Source: Pseudomonas_S sp047607345
Lineage (GTDB): Bacteria; Pseudomonadota; Gammaproteobacteria; Xanthomonadales; Xanthomonadaceae
Assembly: GCA_047607345.1 (NCBI GenBank)
Contig: JASGDF010000139.1
Location: 1 to 64,000, forward strand
DNA: 64,000 nt
Direction: 5' to 3'
In this document: piece by piece, positions 16,761-25,464 of the stretch
Layout: every line of letters begins with the position of its first letter
How positions within the stretch are numbered: the stretch's first letter is position 1
Notes under the pieces: generated by a model
What the model saw: the letters and a program-made list of their open reading frames with translations, nothing else
What the model was told of the DNA's origin: nothing
Databases searched by the model: none
Made by a program: the position numbers and the translations under genes

Positions 16761-17870
16761 ATGAACCATTCGCGCCTGCTTATCGCTCTGCTGGCCTCGC
16801 TTTCCCTCTCCGCCTGCGTCTGGGCCCCCGGCCAACACCTGCGCGGCAGTGACGTCTCGCGCGCCAACACCAGCGATGACGGCCGCCTGCAGCTGATCCA
16901 GATCACGCCGAAGCTGATTGCGATGAATCAGGCGGCGCAAAACAACCAGGGGGGATTGCCCGAGACCCTGTTCGACTATCGGCCGGAGGCCTATCGGATC
17001 GGTCGCGGCGACGTATTGAACGTGACCGTATGGGATCATCCCGAGTTGACCGTTCCCGCCGGTTCGCAGCAGTCTGCGAACCTTGCCGGCCGCCTCGTCC
17101 AGGCTGACGGCACGCTGTTCTATCCCTACATCGGCAAGGTGCAGGCCGAAGGCAAGACGCCGATGCAGCTTCGCGACGAGATCAGCCAGCGCCTGACCAA
17201 ATACATCGAATCCCCCCAGGTCGATGTTTCGATTCTGACTTATGCCAACCAGCGCATCTGGATCACCGGCGCCACGGCGACCCCCGTGACGGTCTCGCTG
17301 GGTACCGCTCCGCTCACCCTGGGCGACGCCCTCAGCCAAGCAGGGATCAACTCGACGCAGGGCGACCTGTCCGGCATCAAGCTCACCCGCGACGGCATCA
17401 CCTACACCATCGATCTGGAGCGAATCGCCCAGCAAAGTGCCGGCCGGCAGATCTATCTCAAACCCGGCGACAATATCTATGTGCCGTACCTGGATCGCAA
17501 GGAAGTATTCGTGGTCGGCGAGGTCACGCTTCCCGGCGCCTACAGTTTCCGCACCGGCGACATTTCACTGAGCCAGGCCCTGGGGCGTGCCCGTGGTCTC
17601 GCGCAGACCACTTCGAACGGCAACGCGGTCTATGTGATTCGTGGCTCGCACGACCTGCAGCAGGAACCCTCGACCATCTATCAGCTCGAAGCGCGCTCGC
17701 CCGCGGCCTTCGCGGTGGCCAGCCAGTTCCACCTGCAGCCCGGTGACGTGGTCTTCGTAGGCGCAGCCGGCGTCACCCGCTGGAGCCGGTTCGTCAACCA
17801 GCTGTTGCCGTTCACGAACATCATCTACACCGCTGCACGCGCCGAAAACGAAGTACAGGACAGCAACTGA
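16761..17870 (+). CDS. wza: Wza/GfcE-type outer-membrane polysaccharide export lipoprotein
   Basis: A 369-residue lipoprotein expected to form the outer-membrane export pore. It has a signal peptide with lipobox LSLSAC, a poly_export domain (YRIGRGDVLNVTVWDHPELT, DGTLFYPYIGKVQAEG, LRDEISQRLTKYIESPQVDV) and SLBB domains (GATATPVTVSLGTAPLTLGD and VVGEVTLPGAYSFRTGDI). The C-terminal amphipathic segment (VTRWSRFVNQLLPFTNIIY) fits the Wza helical barrel. ATG 16761 is chosen for the lipoprotein signal; the frame upstream runs into the terminator. It pairs functionally with the Wzc at 38033-40252, although the two genes are 20 kb apart on opposite strands. Confidence 0.93.
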   Translation: MNHSRLLIALLASLSLSACVWAPGQHLRGSDVSRANTSDDGRLQLIQITPKLIAMNQAAQNNQGGLPETLFDYRPEAYRIGRGDVLNVTVWDHPELTVPAGSQQSANLAGRLVQADGTLFYPYIGKVQAEGKTPMQLRDEISQRLTKYIESPQVDVSILTYANQRIWITGATATPVTVSLGTAPLTLGDALSQAGINSTQGDLSGIKLTRDGITYTIDLERIAQQSAGRQIYLKPGDNIYVPYLDRKEVFVVGEVTLPGAYSFRTGDISLSQALGRARGLAQTTSNGNAVYVIRGSHDLQQEPSTIYQLEARSPAAFAVASQFHLQPGDVVFVGAAGVTRWSRFVNQLLPFTNIIYTAARAENEVQDSN

Positions 17871-17871
17871 C

Positions 17872-18561
17872 ATGACGCGGAACTCGCGGTGGCAGAGACG
17901 GCCCCAAGCGCCCAACGCTCCCCGTCTCGCCCTGGCGATCGGCTGTTTGCTTGCCCTCGGCGGCTGCACCACGGTCAGCCGCTCCACCAGTGAAGCCATC
18001 GGCCTGCTGTTCAAGGGCCGCCCACTGATAGAGCCCACACCCGAACAGGTCGCGGCCGTGCGTTATCCGCAGATTCTGCTGCGTGCGCCGGACATCGACG
18101 GCGTGGTCGTACTCGGCTATATCGACGAAGGGCGCCAGGCCTGGTTTGCAGGGCGCAATGCCGTCTTCTACCTGCGGGAGGACGGACAGATCGTCGGCTC
18201 CGCCGGACTGGGCCGGACCGTCTCGATCAGGATCCAGGGAGAGAACCCCTTCCCGCACCTGGCCTCGTTACAGCAGGCAGTGACAGTACAGCGCCGCTAC
18301 GATTGGATGCCGGGCTATCGCTACGACGTTCCCGTCACCGGCAACCTGCGCCGCGTCGGCTCCGAATCGATCGAGATTCTCGGCCATCCGCTGCAGCTGA
18401 CACGTTTCGAGGAAACACTGAAGGGCCCCGGTCTTTCGGAGACCAACATCTACTGGGCGGATCCCGCCACCGGCTTCGTATGGAAAAGCCGGCAGTACCT
18501 GGCCCCCGGATATCCCGTCGAGATCGTGCAACTCAAGCCCTACCGACCTGCGAAGTCATAA
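17872..18561 (+). CDS. GfcB/YjbF-family lipoprotein
   Basis: A 229-residue protein with a lipoprotein signal (LALAIGCLLALGGC) after a basic N-terminus. The body matches the YjbF/GfcB family: RYPQILLRAPDIDGVVVLGY, AWFAGRNAVFYLREDGQIVG, LGRTVSIRI, and YWADPATGFVWKSRQYLAPG near the end. Family members belong to group-4 capsule or yjbEFGH operons and are thought to act in the periplasm or at the outer membrane during polymer export; biochemical function is unknown. The start is one base after the wza stop. Confidence 0.88.
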   Translation: MTRNSRWQRRPQAPNAPRLALAIGCLLALGGCTTVSRSTSEAIGLLFKGRPLIEPTPEQVAAVRYPQILLRAPDIDGVVVLGYIDEGRQAWFAGRNAVFYLREDGQIVGSAGLGRTVSIRIQGENPFPHLASLQQAVTVQRRYDWMPGYRYDVPVTGNLRRVGSESIEILGHPLQLTRFEETLKGPGLSETNIYWADPATGFVWKSRQYLAPGYPVEIVQLKPYRPAKS

Positions 18562-18564
18562 CCG

Positions 18565-19362
18565 ATGCTGCATCCACGCCTGGCTTCCCTGCTGCTGCTC
18601 CTGTCCCTCTCCTCGCCGGTCATTGCCCAGCCGGTCATTGCCCAGAATGCCGCATCTCCGATCATGGTATCGGTCGAGGGGGCGGTCAATGCCCCCGGTC
18701 AGTATCCCCTGCCCGAACGCGCACGACTCGGCGAGGCCGTGCGCCTGGCGCAGCCATCGTCCGCGGCCTATATCCTCGGCGCGGCGTTGCTGCGCGAGAA
18801 ATCACGCATCGAACAGACCAGGCTCAAGGCCGGCCTGCTTTACGACCTGAAGGTACTGCAAGCCGATCCAAGCACCCCAGCGGCCAACGCCGCCGAGGCG
18901 CTGTCGCAATGGCTGCAGACGCTGCCGGTGACCGGCCGGGTACCACAGCAGCTGGAACCCCGGCTGATCGAGATTGACCCCGCCAATGACCCACCGGCGC
19001 TGGCCGGCGACCGAGTGATCTATCCGACACGCCCGGATCACATCAGCGTGGTCGGCGCCGTCATCCACAGCTGCCAGCTTCCCCACGCGCCGACGGAGGA
19101 CGTCAGGCACTACCTCTCGGCCTGCGCGCCAGCCACCGTCGCCGACCGCGACCTGGTCTATGCCGTGCAACCCGACGGTCAGGTCCAGGAGCTCGGCATC
19201 GCCCTCTGGAATCGCGGTCCCGTGCAGCCACTGGCGCCTGGTGCGGTCCTCTACGTCCCGCTGGCCCAGCGCCTCGTGCGTGACGCCGATCCAGATTTCA
19301 ATCGCGAGTTCGCCCAGTTCCTGGCAACCCAGCTGCTGCCGGCCCCCGGAGTGATTCCCTGA
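18565..19362 (+). CDS. GfcC/YjbG-family capsule biosynthesis protein
   Basis: A 265-residue periplasmic protein with a signal peptide (LASLLLLLSLSSPVIAQP). It contains two SLBB/ubiquitin-like segments (MVSVEGAVNAPGQYPLPERA; HISVVGAVIHSCQLPHAPTE) and the helical part LKAGLLYDLKVLQ, as in GfcC/YjbG. GfcC proteins are proposed to assist Wza-dependent export. It starts 3 bases after the GfcB-like gene and its stop codon overlaps the start of the next gene by one base, so it is part of a tight operon. Confidence 0.85.
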   Translation: MLHPRLASLLLLLSLSSPVIAQPVIAQNAASPIMVSVEGAVNAPGQYPLPERARLGEAVRLAQPSSAAYILGAALLREKSRIEQTRLKAGLLYDLKVLQADPSTPAANAAEALSQWLQTLPVTGRVPQQLEPRLIEIDPANDPPALAGDRVIYPTRPDHISVVGAVIHSCQLPHAPTEDVRHYLSACAPATVADRDLVYAVQPDGQVQELGIALWNRGPVQPLAPGAVLYVPLAQRLVRDADPDFNREFAQFLATQLLPAPGVIP

Positions 19363-21569
19363 TGTATCGCCGCCCCCTCCCCCTGGCCCGCTATACGCTG
19401 AGCGTACTGGCATTGGCTACTTCCGCCATCGTGCATGCTCAGGAGGCGCCCCAGCCCACGGCAAGTGAGTGGGGCACCATCGGCCTGCTGCAGACGCCGA
19501 CCGCGCGAATGGGCGAACCAGGCGATATCGCCTTCACCGCATCGCACAACTCGCCCTACAGCCGGTACACATTGGCCGTGCAGCCTTTCAGCTGGCTTGA
19601 GGGATCGTTCCGCTACATCAACGTCACCAATCGGCGTTATGGCTCGGAGAGCCTGAGCGGCGACCAGAACTACAAGGACCGCTCACTGGACTTCAAGATC
19701 CGCCTCTGGCGCGAAAGCCGATGGCTCCCTGAAGTCGCCCTGGGCGCCCGCGACTTCGGCGGAACAGGCCTGTTCTCAAGCGAGTACGTAGTGGCGAACA
19801 AGCGCTTTGGCCCGATCGATGCCAGCCTTGGTCTGGCCACCGGCTATATCGGCAACCGTGGCGACTTCAGCAACCCGCTGGGATGGATCGATGATCGCTT
19901 CAAGACGCGATCCAGCGGCTCCGGCTGGGGCCAGTTCAACGTCAAGTCAATGTTCCGCGGCCCAGTGGGCGTCTTCGGCGGCATCAGCTACCAAACGCCC
20001 TGGGACAGACTGCTGCTCAAGCTCGAGTACGACGGCAACGACTACAAGAACGAGCCCCAGAGCAACGACCTCAAGCAAGACACGCCGATCAACATCGGTG
20101 CGGTCTTCTCGGTCAATCGCAATATCCAGATCACCGCTGCATGGGAACGCGGCAATACCGCGATGTTCGCGCTCACCCTGCGCGGCAACCCCGTCACCTC
20201 GCCCGCGATGACCAAGCTGCTGGACCCCAGGCCAGAACCTCTGCGTTCGCTTGAAGGCCCGGCGGCATCCATGGAGCAAGCATCGCAGGCCGCCACCCCC
20301 GGTGGTGCGGCGGCAGCGGACCAGGTACAGCAAACAGCGAATCACGCTTCAGCCACCGTGGAAACCACCGATTGGCAGAACGTGGCGAATCGGCTGCGAA
20401 ACAATGCCGGCTTCCGCGTGCAGGAGATATCGCGACGCGGCTCGGAACTGGTGGTGACCGGCGAGCAGTTGCGCTATTTCTATCCATCCCAGGGCCTGGG
20501 ACGCAGTGCCCGCATCCTGGACAACTCGGTTGCCCCGGACATCGAATGGTTCACGCTGGCGACCCATCGTCTCGGGATGCCCATCTCCGAAACCAGTATC
20601 AACCGCGAGAAGTTCGTCGACTACGTCGATCACCGCATCGACCTGCAGCAGCTCAAGCTGGGCACCGAGCTCAACGCGCCCTCGCAGCAGCCAGCCGAAG
20701 TCCTCTACCAAGCGCCTCTCCGCCGCTATGCCGGCGGCTTCAACATTGGCTACCAACAGAACCTCGGCGGCCCGGATGCCTTCATCCTCTACAGGATCGC
20801 GGCTAACTACACCGGCAGTCTTTTCTTCACACGCAATCTCTGGCTGACCGGTACCGTCAGCGGCAACCTGCTCAACAACTACGACAAGTTCAAGTACGAC
20901 GCTCCCAGCAACCTGCCGCGGGTGCGCACCAACCTGCGCCAATACATGACGACCTCCGACGTCACTGTCCCGAACCTGCAGCTGACCACCACAGGCAAAC
21001 TCGGACGCGATCTGTACGGGATGGCCTATGCCGGCTACCTGGAGTGGATGTACGCCGGCGTCGGTGGCGAGGTGCTGTATCGCCCGATGGGCGAACCCTG
21101 GGCGATCGGCGTCAATGCGAACTGGGTCAAGCAGCGCGACTACGACCAGCATTTCGGCCTGCGCGACTACAGTATCGCCACCGGCCATGTCTCGCTCTAC
21201 TACACGTTGGACCGGGAAGAACGCTGGATCTCCTCGCTCAGCGCCGGGCGCTATCTCGCAGGTGACTGGGGTGCCACCGTGAACATCGGCCGCGCGTTCA
21301 ACAACGGCGTGACCATGGGGGCTTGGGTGACCAAGACCGATGTATCCGCCGCACAGTTCGGCGAGGGCAGCTTCGACAAGGGCATCTACATCTCGATCCC
21401 GTTCGACCTGATGCTGCCGCGTTCCATGCGTGCGCGCGCCAGCTTCGTCTGGCAGCCACTGATCCGCGACGGTGGCGCGATGCTCGCGCGTAAATATGCG
21501 CTGTACAACCTCACCAGCGATCGCGATGAGCGGTTCTTCTACGATAATCTGGATAAAATCGATAGATAA
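19362..21569 (+). CDS. YjbH/GfcD-family outer-membrane beta-barrel protein
   Basis: A 735-residue protein with signal peptide (ending VHAQEAP) and the YjbH entry motif GTIGLLQTPTARMGEPGDIA. Alternating hydrophobic strands run through both halves, with a second barrel-like module after a helical linker (about 300-400, rich in Ala/Gln). YjbH/GfcD proteins are thought to form the outer-membrane conduit for the yjb/G4 polymer. It is the last gene of the plus-strand export operon. The 56 residues around GGAAAADQVQQTANHASATV look like a flexible insert. Confidence 0.9.
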   Translation: MYRRPLPLARYTLSVLALATSAIVHAQEAPQPTASEWGTIGLLQTPTARMGEPGDIAFTASHNSPYSRYTLAVQPFSWLEGSFRYINVTNRRYGSESLSGDQNYKDRSLDFKIRLWRESRWLPEVALGARDFGGTGLFSSEYVVANKRFGPIDASLGLATGYIGNRGDFSNPLGWIDDRFKTRSSGSGWGQFNVKSMFRGPVGVFGGISYQTPWDRLLLKLEYDGNDYKNEPQSNDLKQDTPINIGAVFSVNRNIQITAAWERGNTAMFALTLRGNPVTSPAMTKLLDPRPEPLRSLEGPAASMEQASQAATPGGAAAADQVQQTANHASATVETTDWQNVANRLRNNAGFRVQEISRRGSELVVTGEQLRYFYPSQGLGRSARILDNSVAPDIEWFTLATHRLGMPISETSINREKFVDYVDHRIDLQQLKLGTELNAPSQQPAEVLYQAPLRRYAGGFNIGYQQNLGGPDAFILYRIAANYTGSLFFTRNLWLTGTVSGNLLNNYDKFKYDAPSNLPRVRTNLRQYMTTSDVTVPNLQLTTTGKLGRDLYGMAYAGYLEWMYAGVGGEVLYRPMGEPWAIGVNANWVKQRDYDQHFGLRDYSIATGHVSLYYTLDREERWISSLSAGRYLAGDWGATVNIGRAFNNGVTMGAWVTKTDVSAAQFGEGSFDKGIYISIPFDLMLPRSMRARASFVWQPLIRDGGAMLARKYALYNLTSDRDERFFYDNLDKIDR

Positions 21570-21871
21570 TACATACGCATTCCCGCTATATGCGGGAAGC
21601 TTTGCGGTGGGCTCAATGTGATAACGTCAAGCACATTCGACATGTTCAACCTGCGTCCCATCCGCTGTCTGGACATCTGCACGCACGCATCTGGAGAAAT
21701 TCAAGCAAAATGCAAACGGCGGCCATAGGCCGCCGTTTGCATTTCTACGCCTGATTTTACTGCGCTGCGATGAGATCAACAGGTAACCTCATCACGAGAA
21801 AAAGACATCGGCAATGGCAAGGCCATTGTTTCTAGAGCACCGAGCAACCGCTGCGACCACAACAAAAACGA
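21570..21871. other. Convergent spacer between the two polysaccharide operons
   Basis: This 302-base spacer separates the plus-strand export operon from rmlD. It contains a short hairpin (TTCCCGC / GCGGGAA, 21580-21598, followed by GCTTTG) and a long perfect palindrome (21708-21744). No gene was found. Confidence 0.7.
21708..21744. terminator. Bidirectional terminator between converging polysaccharide operons
   Basis: A perfect 17-bp stem (AAATGCAAACGGCGGCC and its complement) with a 3-base loop. A/T-rich ends on both sides give a T-tract in either direction, suited to ending both the yjbH-side and rmlD-side transcripts. Confidence 0.85.
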
Positions 21872-22771
21872 TCAAGCCACCGCTGATACCTCATCCAGCA
21901 CACGCTCCAGCCCCTGCTCCCAGCCGGGCAACACCACGCCAAAGTCGCGTTCCAGGCTCGCCGTATCCAGTCGCGAATAGGCCGGCCGCCGGGCCGGTGT
22001 CGGATATTCGCTCGTGCCGATCGGCTGCACGCTTGGCACCCTTTTAATCAATCCTCGTGCAGCTGCCCGCGCGAATATCCCCTCGGCGAACCCATGCCAG
22101 CTGGTCTGCCCACCGGCGGTGAGATGCCAGGTACCCGAGAACTCGCCCGGATGCCGCAGCGCCTGCAGGGTAATCCCGGCGATCAGCGCTGCCGGCGTCG
22201 GGGTACCGATCTGGTCGGCGACTACCTTCAGCTCGTCGCGCTCGGCCCCGACCCGGAGCATCGTGCGCAGGAAGTTGTGTCCATGCGCGGCGTACACCCA
22301 GGCGGTACGGAAGATCAAATGGCGGCCATTCGCGGCCCTGATCGCCTCCTCGCCGGCTAGCTTGCTTTCGCCATACACACCCAGCGGCGCAGTCGCATCG
22401 TCTGGCCGATACGGCCGCGTACCCTGCCCATCGAACACGTAATCCGTAGAGTAGTGCACCAACGGCACAGCATTGGCCGCACACCAACGCGCCAACACGC
22501 CCGGTGCCTCGGCATTGGCCCGGAATGCTGCCTCACGCTCACTCTCAGCCTTGTCCACCGCCGTATACGCGGCCGCATTGATCACCTGAACCGGGCGGAT
22601 CCGCTCCAGCAACGGCCCCAACGTGTCGGGACGATCGAAGTCGGCCTGCTCGCAGGCAGCACCATTGGGTAGGCGCCCACTCCTCGTGGTCGCCACCACA
22701 TCCTCGCCGGCCAGCGCGCGTAACAGTTCTTGCCCGACCTGACCGTTACCACCCAGTACTAGCACCGTCAT
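21872..22771 (-). CDS. rmlD: dTDP-4-dehydrorhamnose reductase
   Basis: A 299-residue SDR enzyme catalysing the last step to dTDP-L-rhamnose. Visible motifs are the NAD(P)-binding GGNGQVGQEL, the substrate segment YSTDYVFDGQG and the catalytic YGESKLAGE (YxxxK). The C-terminus has TGGQTSWHGFAEGIF and SRLDTASLERDFG. Its start overlaps the rmlC stop by 4 bases, so it is translationally coupled. It is the last gene of the minus-strand cluster. Confidence 0.96.
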   Translation of the reverse strand: MTVLVLGGNGQVGQELLRALAGEDVVATTRSGRLPNGAACEQADFDRPDTLGPLLERIRPVQVINAAAYTAVDKAESEREAAFRANAEAPGVLARWCAANAVPLVHYSTDYVFDGQGTRPYRPDDATAPLGVYGESKLAGEEAIRAANGRHLIFRTAWVYAAHGHNFLRTMLRVGAERDELKVVADQIGTPTPAALIAGITLQALRHPGEFSGTWHLTAGGQTSWHGFAEGIFARAAARGLIKRVPSVQPIGTSEYPTPARRPAYSRLDTASLERDFGVVLPGWEQGLERVLDEVSAVA

Positions 22772-23325
22772 GGCGTGTACACCGGCAGGCGTTCGTCAGC
22801 GATCTGCTCCAAATAGGGCGCCGCCGCATCCTTGCCCGACAGCACCGGCTCGCTGATCGGCCAGTCCACCCCAATGGCGCCATCATTCCAGCGCACGCCG
22901 GCATCGGCCTCCTTGACGTAGACATCGGTGCACAGATAGCTGAACACCGCCCTCTCGGACAACACCGCAAATCCATGCGCGAAGCCCTCCGGAATCCAGA
23001 ACTGGCGCCGGTTCTCGGCGCTAAGCACCACCGCCTCCCACTTGCCGAAAGTCGGCGAGCCGCGGCGAATGTCCACGGCCACATCGTACACCTCGCCTTC
23101 GAGCACGCTCACCAGCTTGCCCTGCGGCCGCGGCCACTGGTAGTGCAGGCCACGCAACACACCGCGCACGGAAGTGGACACGTTGCTCTGCACGAACCGG
23201 GTCGGCAACCCATGCTGGCCGAAGCGCTCGGCGTTCCAGGTCTCGAAGAACACCCCACGCTCGTCGCCGAACACCGCCGGCTCGATCACCACACACCCGG
23301 AAAGACTCGTCTCGATGATCTTCAT
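22768..23325 (-). CDS. rmlC: dTDP-4-dehydrorhamnose 3,5-epimerase
   Basis: A 185-residue cupin-fold enzyme. The family motifs are FFETWNAERF, FVQSNVSTSVRGVLRGLHYQ (catalytic His in GLHYQ), GKLVSVLEGEVYDVAVDIR, FWIPEGFAHGFAVLSE and WNDGAIGVDWPI. ATG 23325 overlaps the rmlA stop by one base; the open frame further upstream lies within rmlA. It converts the 4-keto sugar made by RmlB into the L-configured intermediate used by RmlD. Confidence 0.96.
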   Translation of the reverse strand: MKIIETSLSGCVVIEPAVFGDERGVFFETWNAERFGQHGLPTRFVQSNVSTSVRGVLRGLHYQWPRPQGKLVSVLEGEVYDVAVDIRRGSPTFGKWEAVVLSAENRRQFWIPEGFAHGFAVLSERAVFSYLCTDVYVKEADAGVRWNDGAIGVDWPISEPVLSGKDAAAPYLEQIADERLPVYTP

Positions 23326-24212
23326 CACTTCACCACGCCTCGCTTGAGCAGGTCCTGCAAATATTGGCCATAGCCGTTCTTTGACAGCGGCTTGGCCAGC
23401 GCTTCCAGTTGTCCTGCATCGATCCAGCCCTGGCCGTAGGCGATCTCTTCTGGGCAACTCACCTGCAAGCCCTGGCGCGCCTGGATCGTCTCGATGAAGT
23501 TGGCCGCCTCGTGCAGCGACTGGTGAGTACCGGTGTCGAGCCAGGCATAGCCACGGCCCAGCGCTTCCAGGTGCAGTGCTCCTTCCTCCAGATAACGCCG
23601 GTTGAGATCGGTGATCTCCAACTCGCCGCGCGGCGAAGGCCTGAGTTCGGCCGCATAATCCGGCGCCTTGCCGTCATAGAAGTACAGTCCGGTGACCGCG
23701 TAGTTCGAACGCGGCCTGGCCGGCTTCTCCTCGATGTCGATCACCTTACCTTGCGCATCGAACTCGGCCACGCCGTAGCGCTCCGGATCGTTGACCCAGT
23801 AGCCGAACACCGTAGCGCCATCGACACGTTCATCGGCGCGCTTAAGCGTCTCGGTCAGGCCGTGGCCATGGAAGATGTTGTCGCCCAACACCAGGCAGCT
23901 GGGCTGGCCGGCGACAAATTCGCGGCCGATCAGATAGGCCTGGGCCAGGCCGTCGGGGCTGGGCTGCACCGCGTACTGGATGTCCATGCCCCACTGCGAG
24001 CCGTCGCCCAGCAACTGCTGGAACAAGGCTTGCTCATGTGGGGTATTGATGATCAGCACCTCGCGGATCCCGGCCAGCATCAGCACGCTGAGCGGGTAGT
24101 AGATCATCGGCTTGTCGTAGACCGGCAACAGCTGCTTGCTGACGCCGCGGGTGATCGGATACAGCCGGGTGCCGGATCCACCGGCCAGGATGATGCCTTT
24201 GCGTTGTGTCAT
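23325..24212 (-). CDS. rmlA: Glucose-1-phosphate thymidylyltransferase
   Basis: A 295-residue nucleotidyltransferase making dTDP-glucose from glucose-1-phosphate and dTTP. The N-terminal signature GGSGTRLYPITRGVSKQLL, the KPMIYYPLSVLMLAGIRE segment, LGDNIFHGHG (metal-binding Asp) and EEKPARPRSNYAVTGLYFYD are all present. Length is normal. It precedes rmlC in the order rmlB-A-C-D, with a 75-base gap after rmlB. Confidence 0.97.
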   Translation of the reverse strand: MTQRKGIILAGGSGTRLYPITRGVSKQLLPVYDKPMIYYPLSVLMLAGIREVLIINTPHEQALFQQLLGDGSQWGMDIQYAVQPSPDGLAQAYLIGREFVAGQPSCLVLGDNIFHGHGLTETLKRADERVDGATVFGYWVNDPERYGVAEFDAQGKVIDIEEKPARPRSNYAVTGLYFYDGKAPDYAAELRPSPRGELEITDLNRRYLEEGALHLEALGRGYAWLDTGTHQSLHEAANFIETIQARQGLQVSCPEEIAYGQGWIDAGQLEALAKPLSKNGYGQYLQDLLKRGVVK

Positions 24213-24287
24213 GGAGATGAGGTCCTTATCAACATGGCAGATCGGCCCGCACGAACGTGCGGGTATCGACGTGAAGGAGGAAAATGG

Positions 24288-25343
24288 TCAGGCCGAGGTG
24301 CCGATACGCTGCAGGCGATAGCTGCCACTGAGCACACCGTTCACCCATTCCTGGTTGGCCAGGTACCAATCCACGGTGTAGGCGATGCCCTGCTCGAAGG
24401 TGTACTTCGGCTCCCATCCCAGCTGTTCCTTTAGCTTGGTGGCATCGATGGCATAGCGCCGGTCGTGGCCAGGCCGATCCGCCACGTAGGTGATCTGAGT
24501 GGCGCGCGACTGCCCATCCTCGCGTGGACGACGCTCGTCGAGCAGCGCGCAGATCGCCTGCACCACCTGGATGTTCTCGCGCTCGGAGTTGCCGCCGACG
24601 TTGTAGGTCTCACCGACCTGGCCCTTGGCCAGCACCGTGCGGATCGCCTCGCAGTGGTCGGAGACGAACAACCAGTCGCGCACCTGCTTGCCGTCGCCGT
24701 ACACCGGCAGCGGCTCGCCGGCCAGCGCCTTGGCGATCACCAGCGGGATCAGCTTTTCCGGGAAGTGATAAGGGCCGTAGTTGTTTGAGCAGTTGGTGGT
24801 CAGCACCGGCAACCCGTAGGTGTGGTGGAACGCCCGCACCAGGTGATCGGAGGCCGCCTTCGAGGCCGAGTACGGCGAGTTGGGTGCGTACGGGGTGGTC
24901 TCGGTGAACTTGCCGGTCTCCCCAAGCGTGCCGTAGACCTCGTCAGTGGAGACATGCAGAAAGCGGAACGCCTCACGCTTGCCTTCCGGCAACGCCTTCC
25001 AATAGTCGCGCACCGACTCCAGCAACCCCAACGTGCCGACCACATTGGTCTGCACGAATGCGCCCGGACCGTCGATGGAGCGATCCACGTGGCTTTCGGC
25101 GGCGAAGTTCAGCACCGCGTCCGGCTGATGCTCGGTGAGCAGGCGGCTGACCAGTTCACGATCGCCGATGTCCCCCTGAACGAACACGTGGTCGGGATTG
25201 CCTTCCAGCGAAGCCAGCGTGTCCAGGTTGCCGGCGTAGGTCAGTACATCCAGGTTGACGACCTTCACGCCCCGCGAAACCGCCTCCAGCACGAAGTTGC
25301 CACCGATGAAGCCGGCGCCGCCGGTTACGAGCCAAGTTGGCAT
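24288..25343 (-). CDS. rmlB: dTDP-glucose 4,6-dehydratase
   Basis: A 351-residue extended SDR. NAD-binding GGAGFIGGNFV, FAAESHVDRSI, the dehydratase segment STDEVYGTLGE and the catalytic YSASKAASDHLV are clear, as is NCSNNYGPYHFPEKLIPLV. ATG 25343 lies 4 bases after AGGAGGA and is preferred to the TTG one codon upstream. It removes water from dTDP-glucose to give the 4-keto-6-deoxy intermediate. First gene of the rml block. Confidence 0.97.
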   Translation of the reverse strand: MPTWLVTGGAGFIGGNFVLEAVSRGVKVVNLDVLTYAGNLDTLASLEGNPDHVFVQGDIGDRELVSRLLTEHQPDAVLNFAAESHVDRSIDGPGAFVQTNVVGTLGLLESVRDYWKALPEGKREAFRFLHVSTDEVYGTLGETGKFTETTPYAPNSPYSASKAASDHLVRAFHHTYGLPVLTTNCSNNYGPYHFPEKLIPLVIAKALAGEPLPVYGDGKQVRDWLFVSDHCEAIRTVLAKGQVGETYNVGGNSERENIQVVQAICALLDERRPREDGQSRATQITYVADRPGHDRRYAIDATKLKEQLGWEPKYTFEQGIAYTVDWYLANQEWVNGVLSGSYRLQRIGTSA

Positions 25344-25464
25344 CAAGTCCTCCTAAGATAAAGTAAATTATTGAGAGATAACACAGTATTCGAATCAGCC
25401 TGCGAAACTATTGACTAATCTACTCCGATCCTGATCCCTGCGATCGCGCCGCATGCACAGTTGG

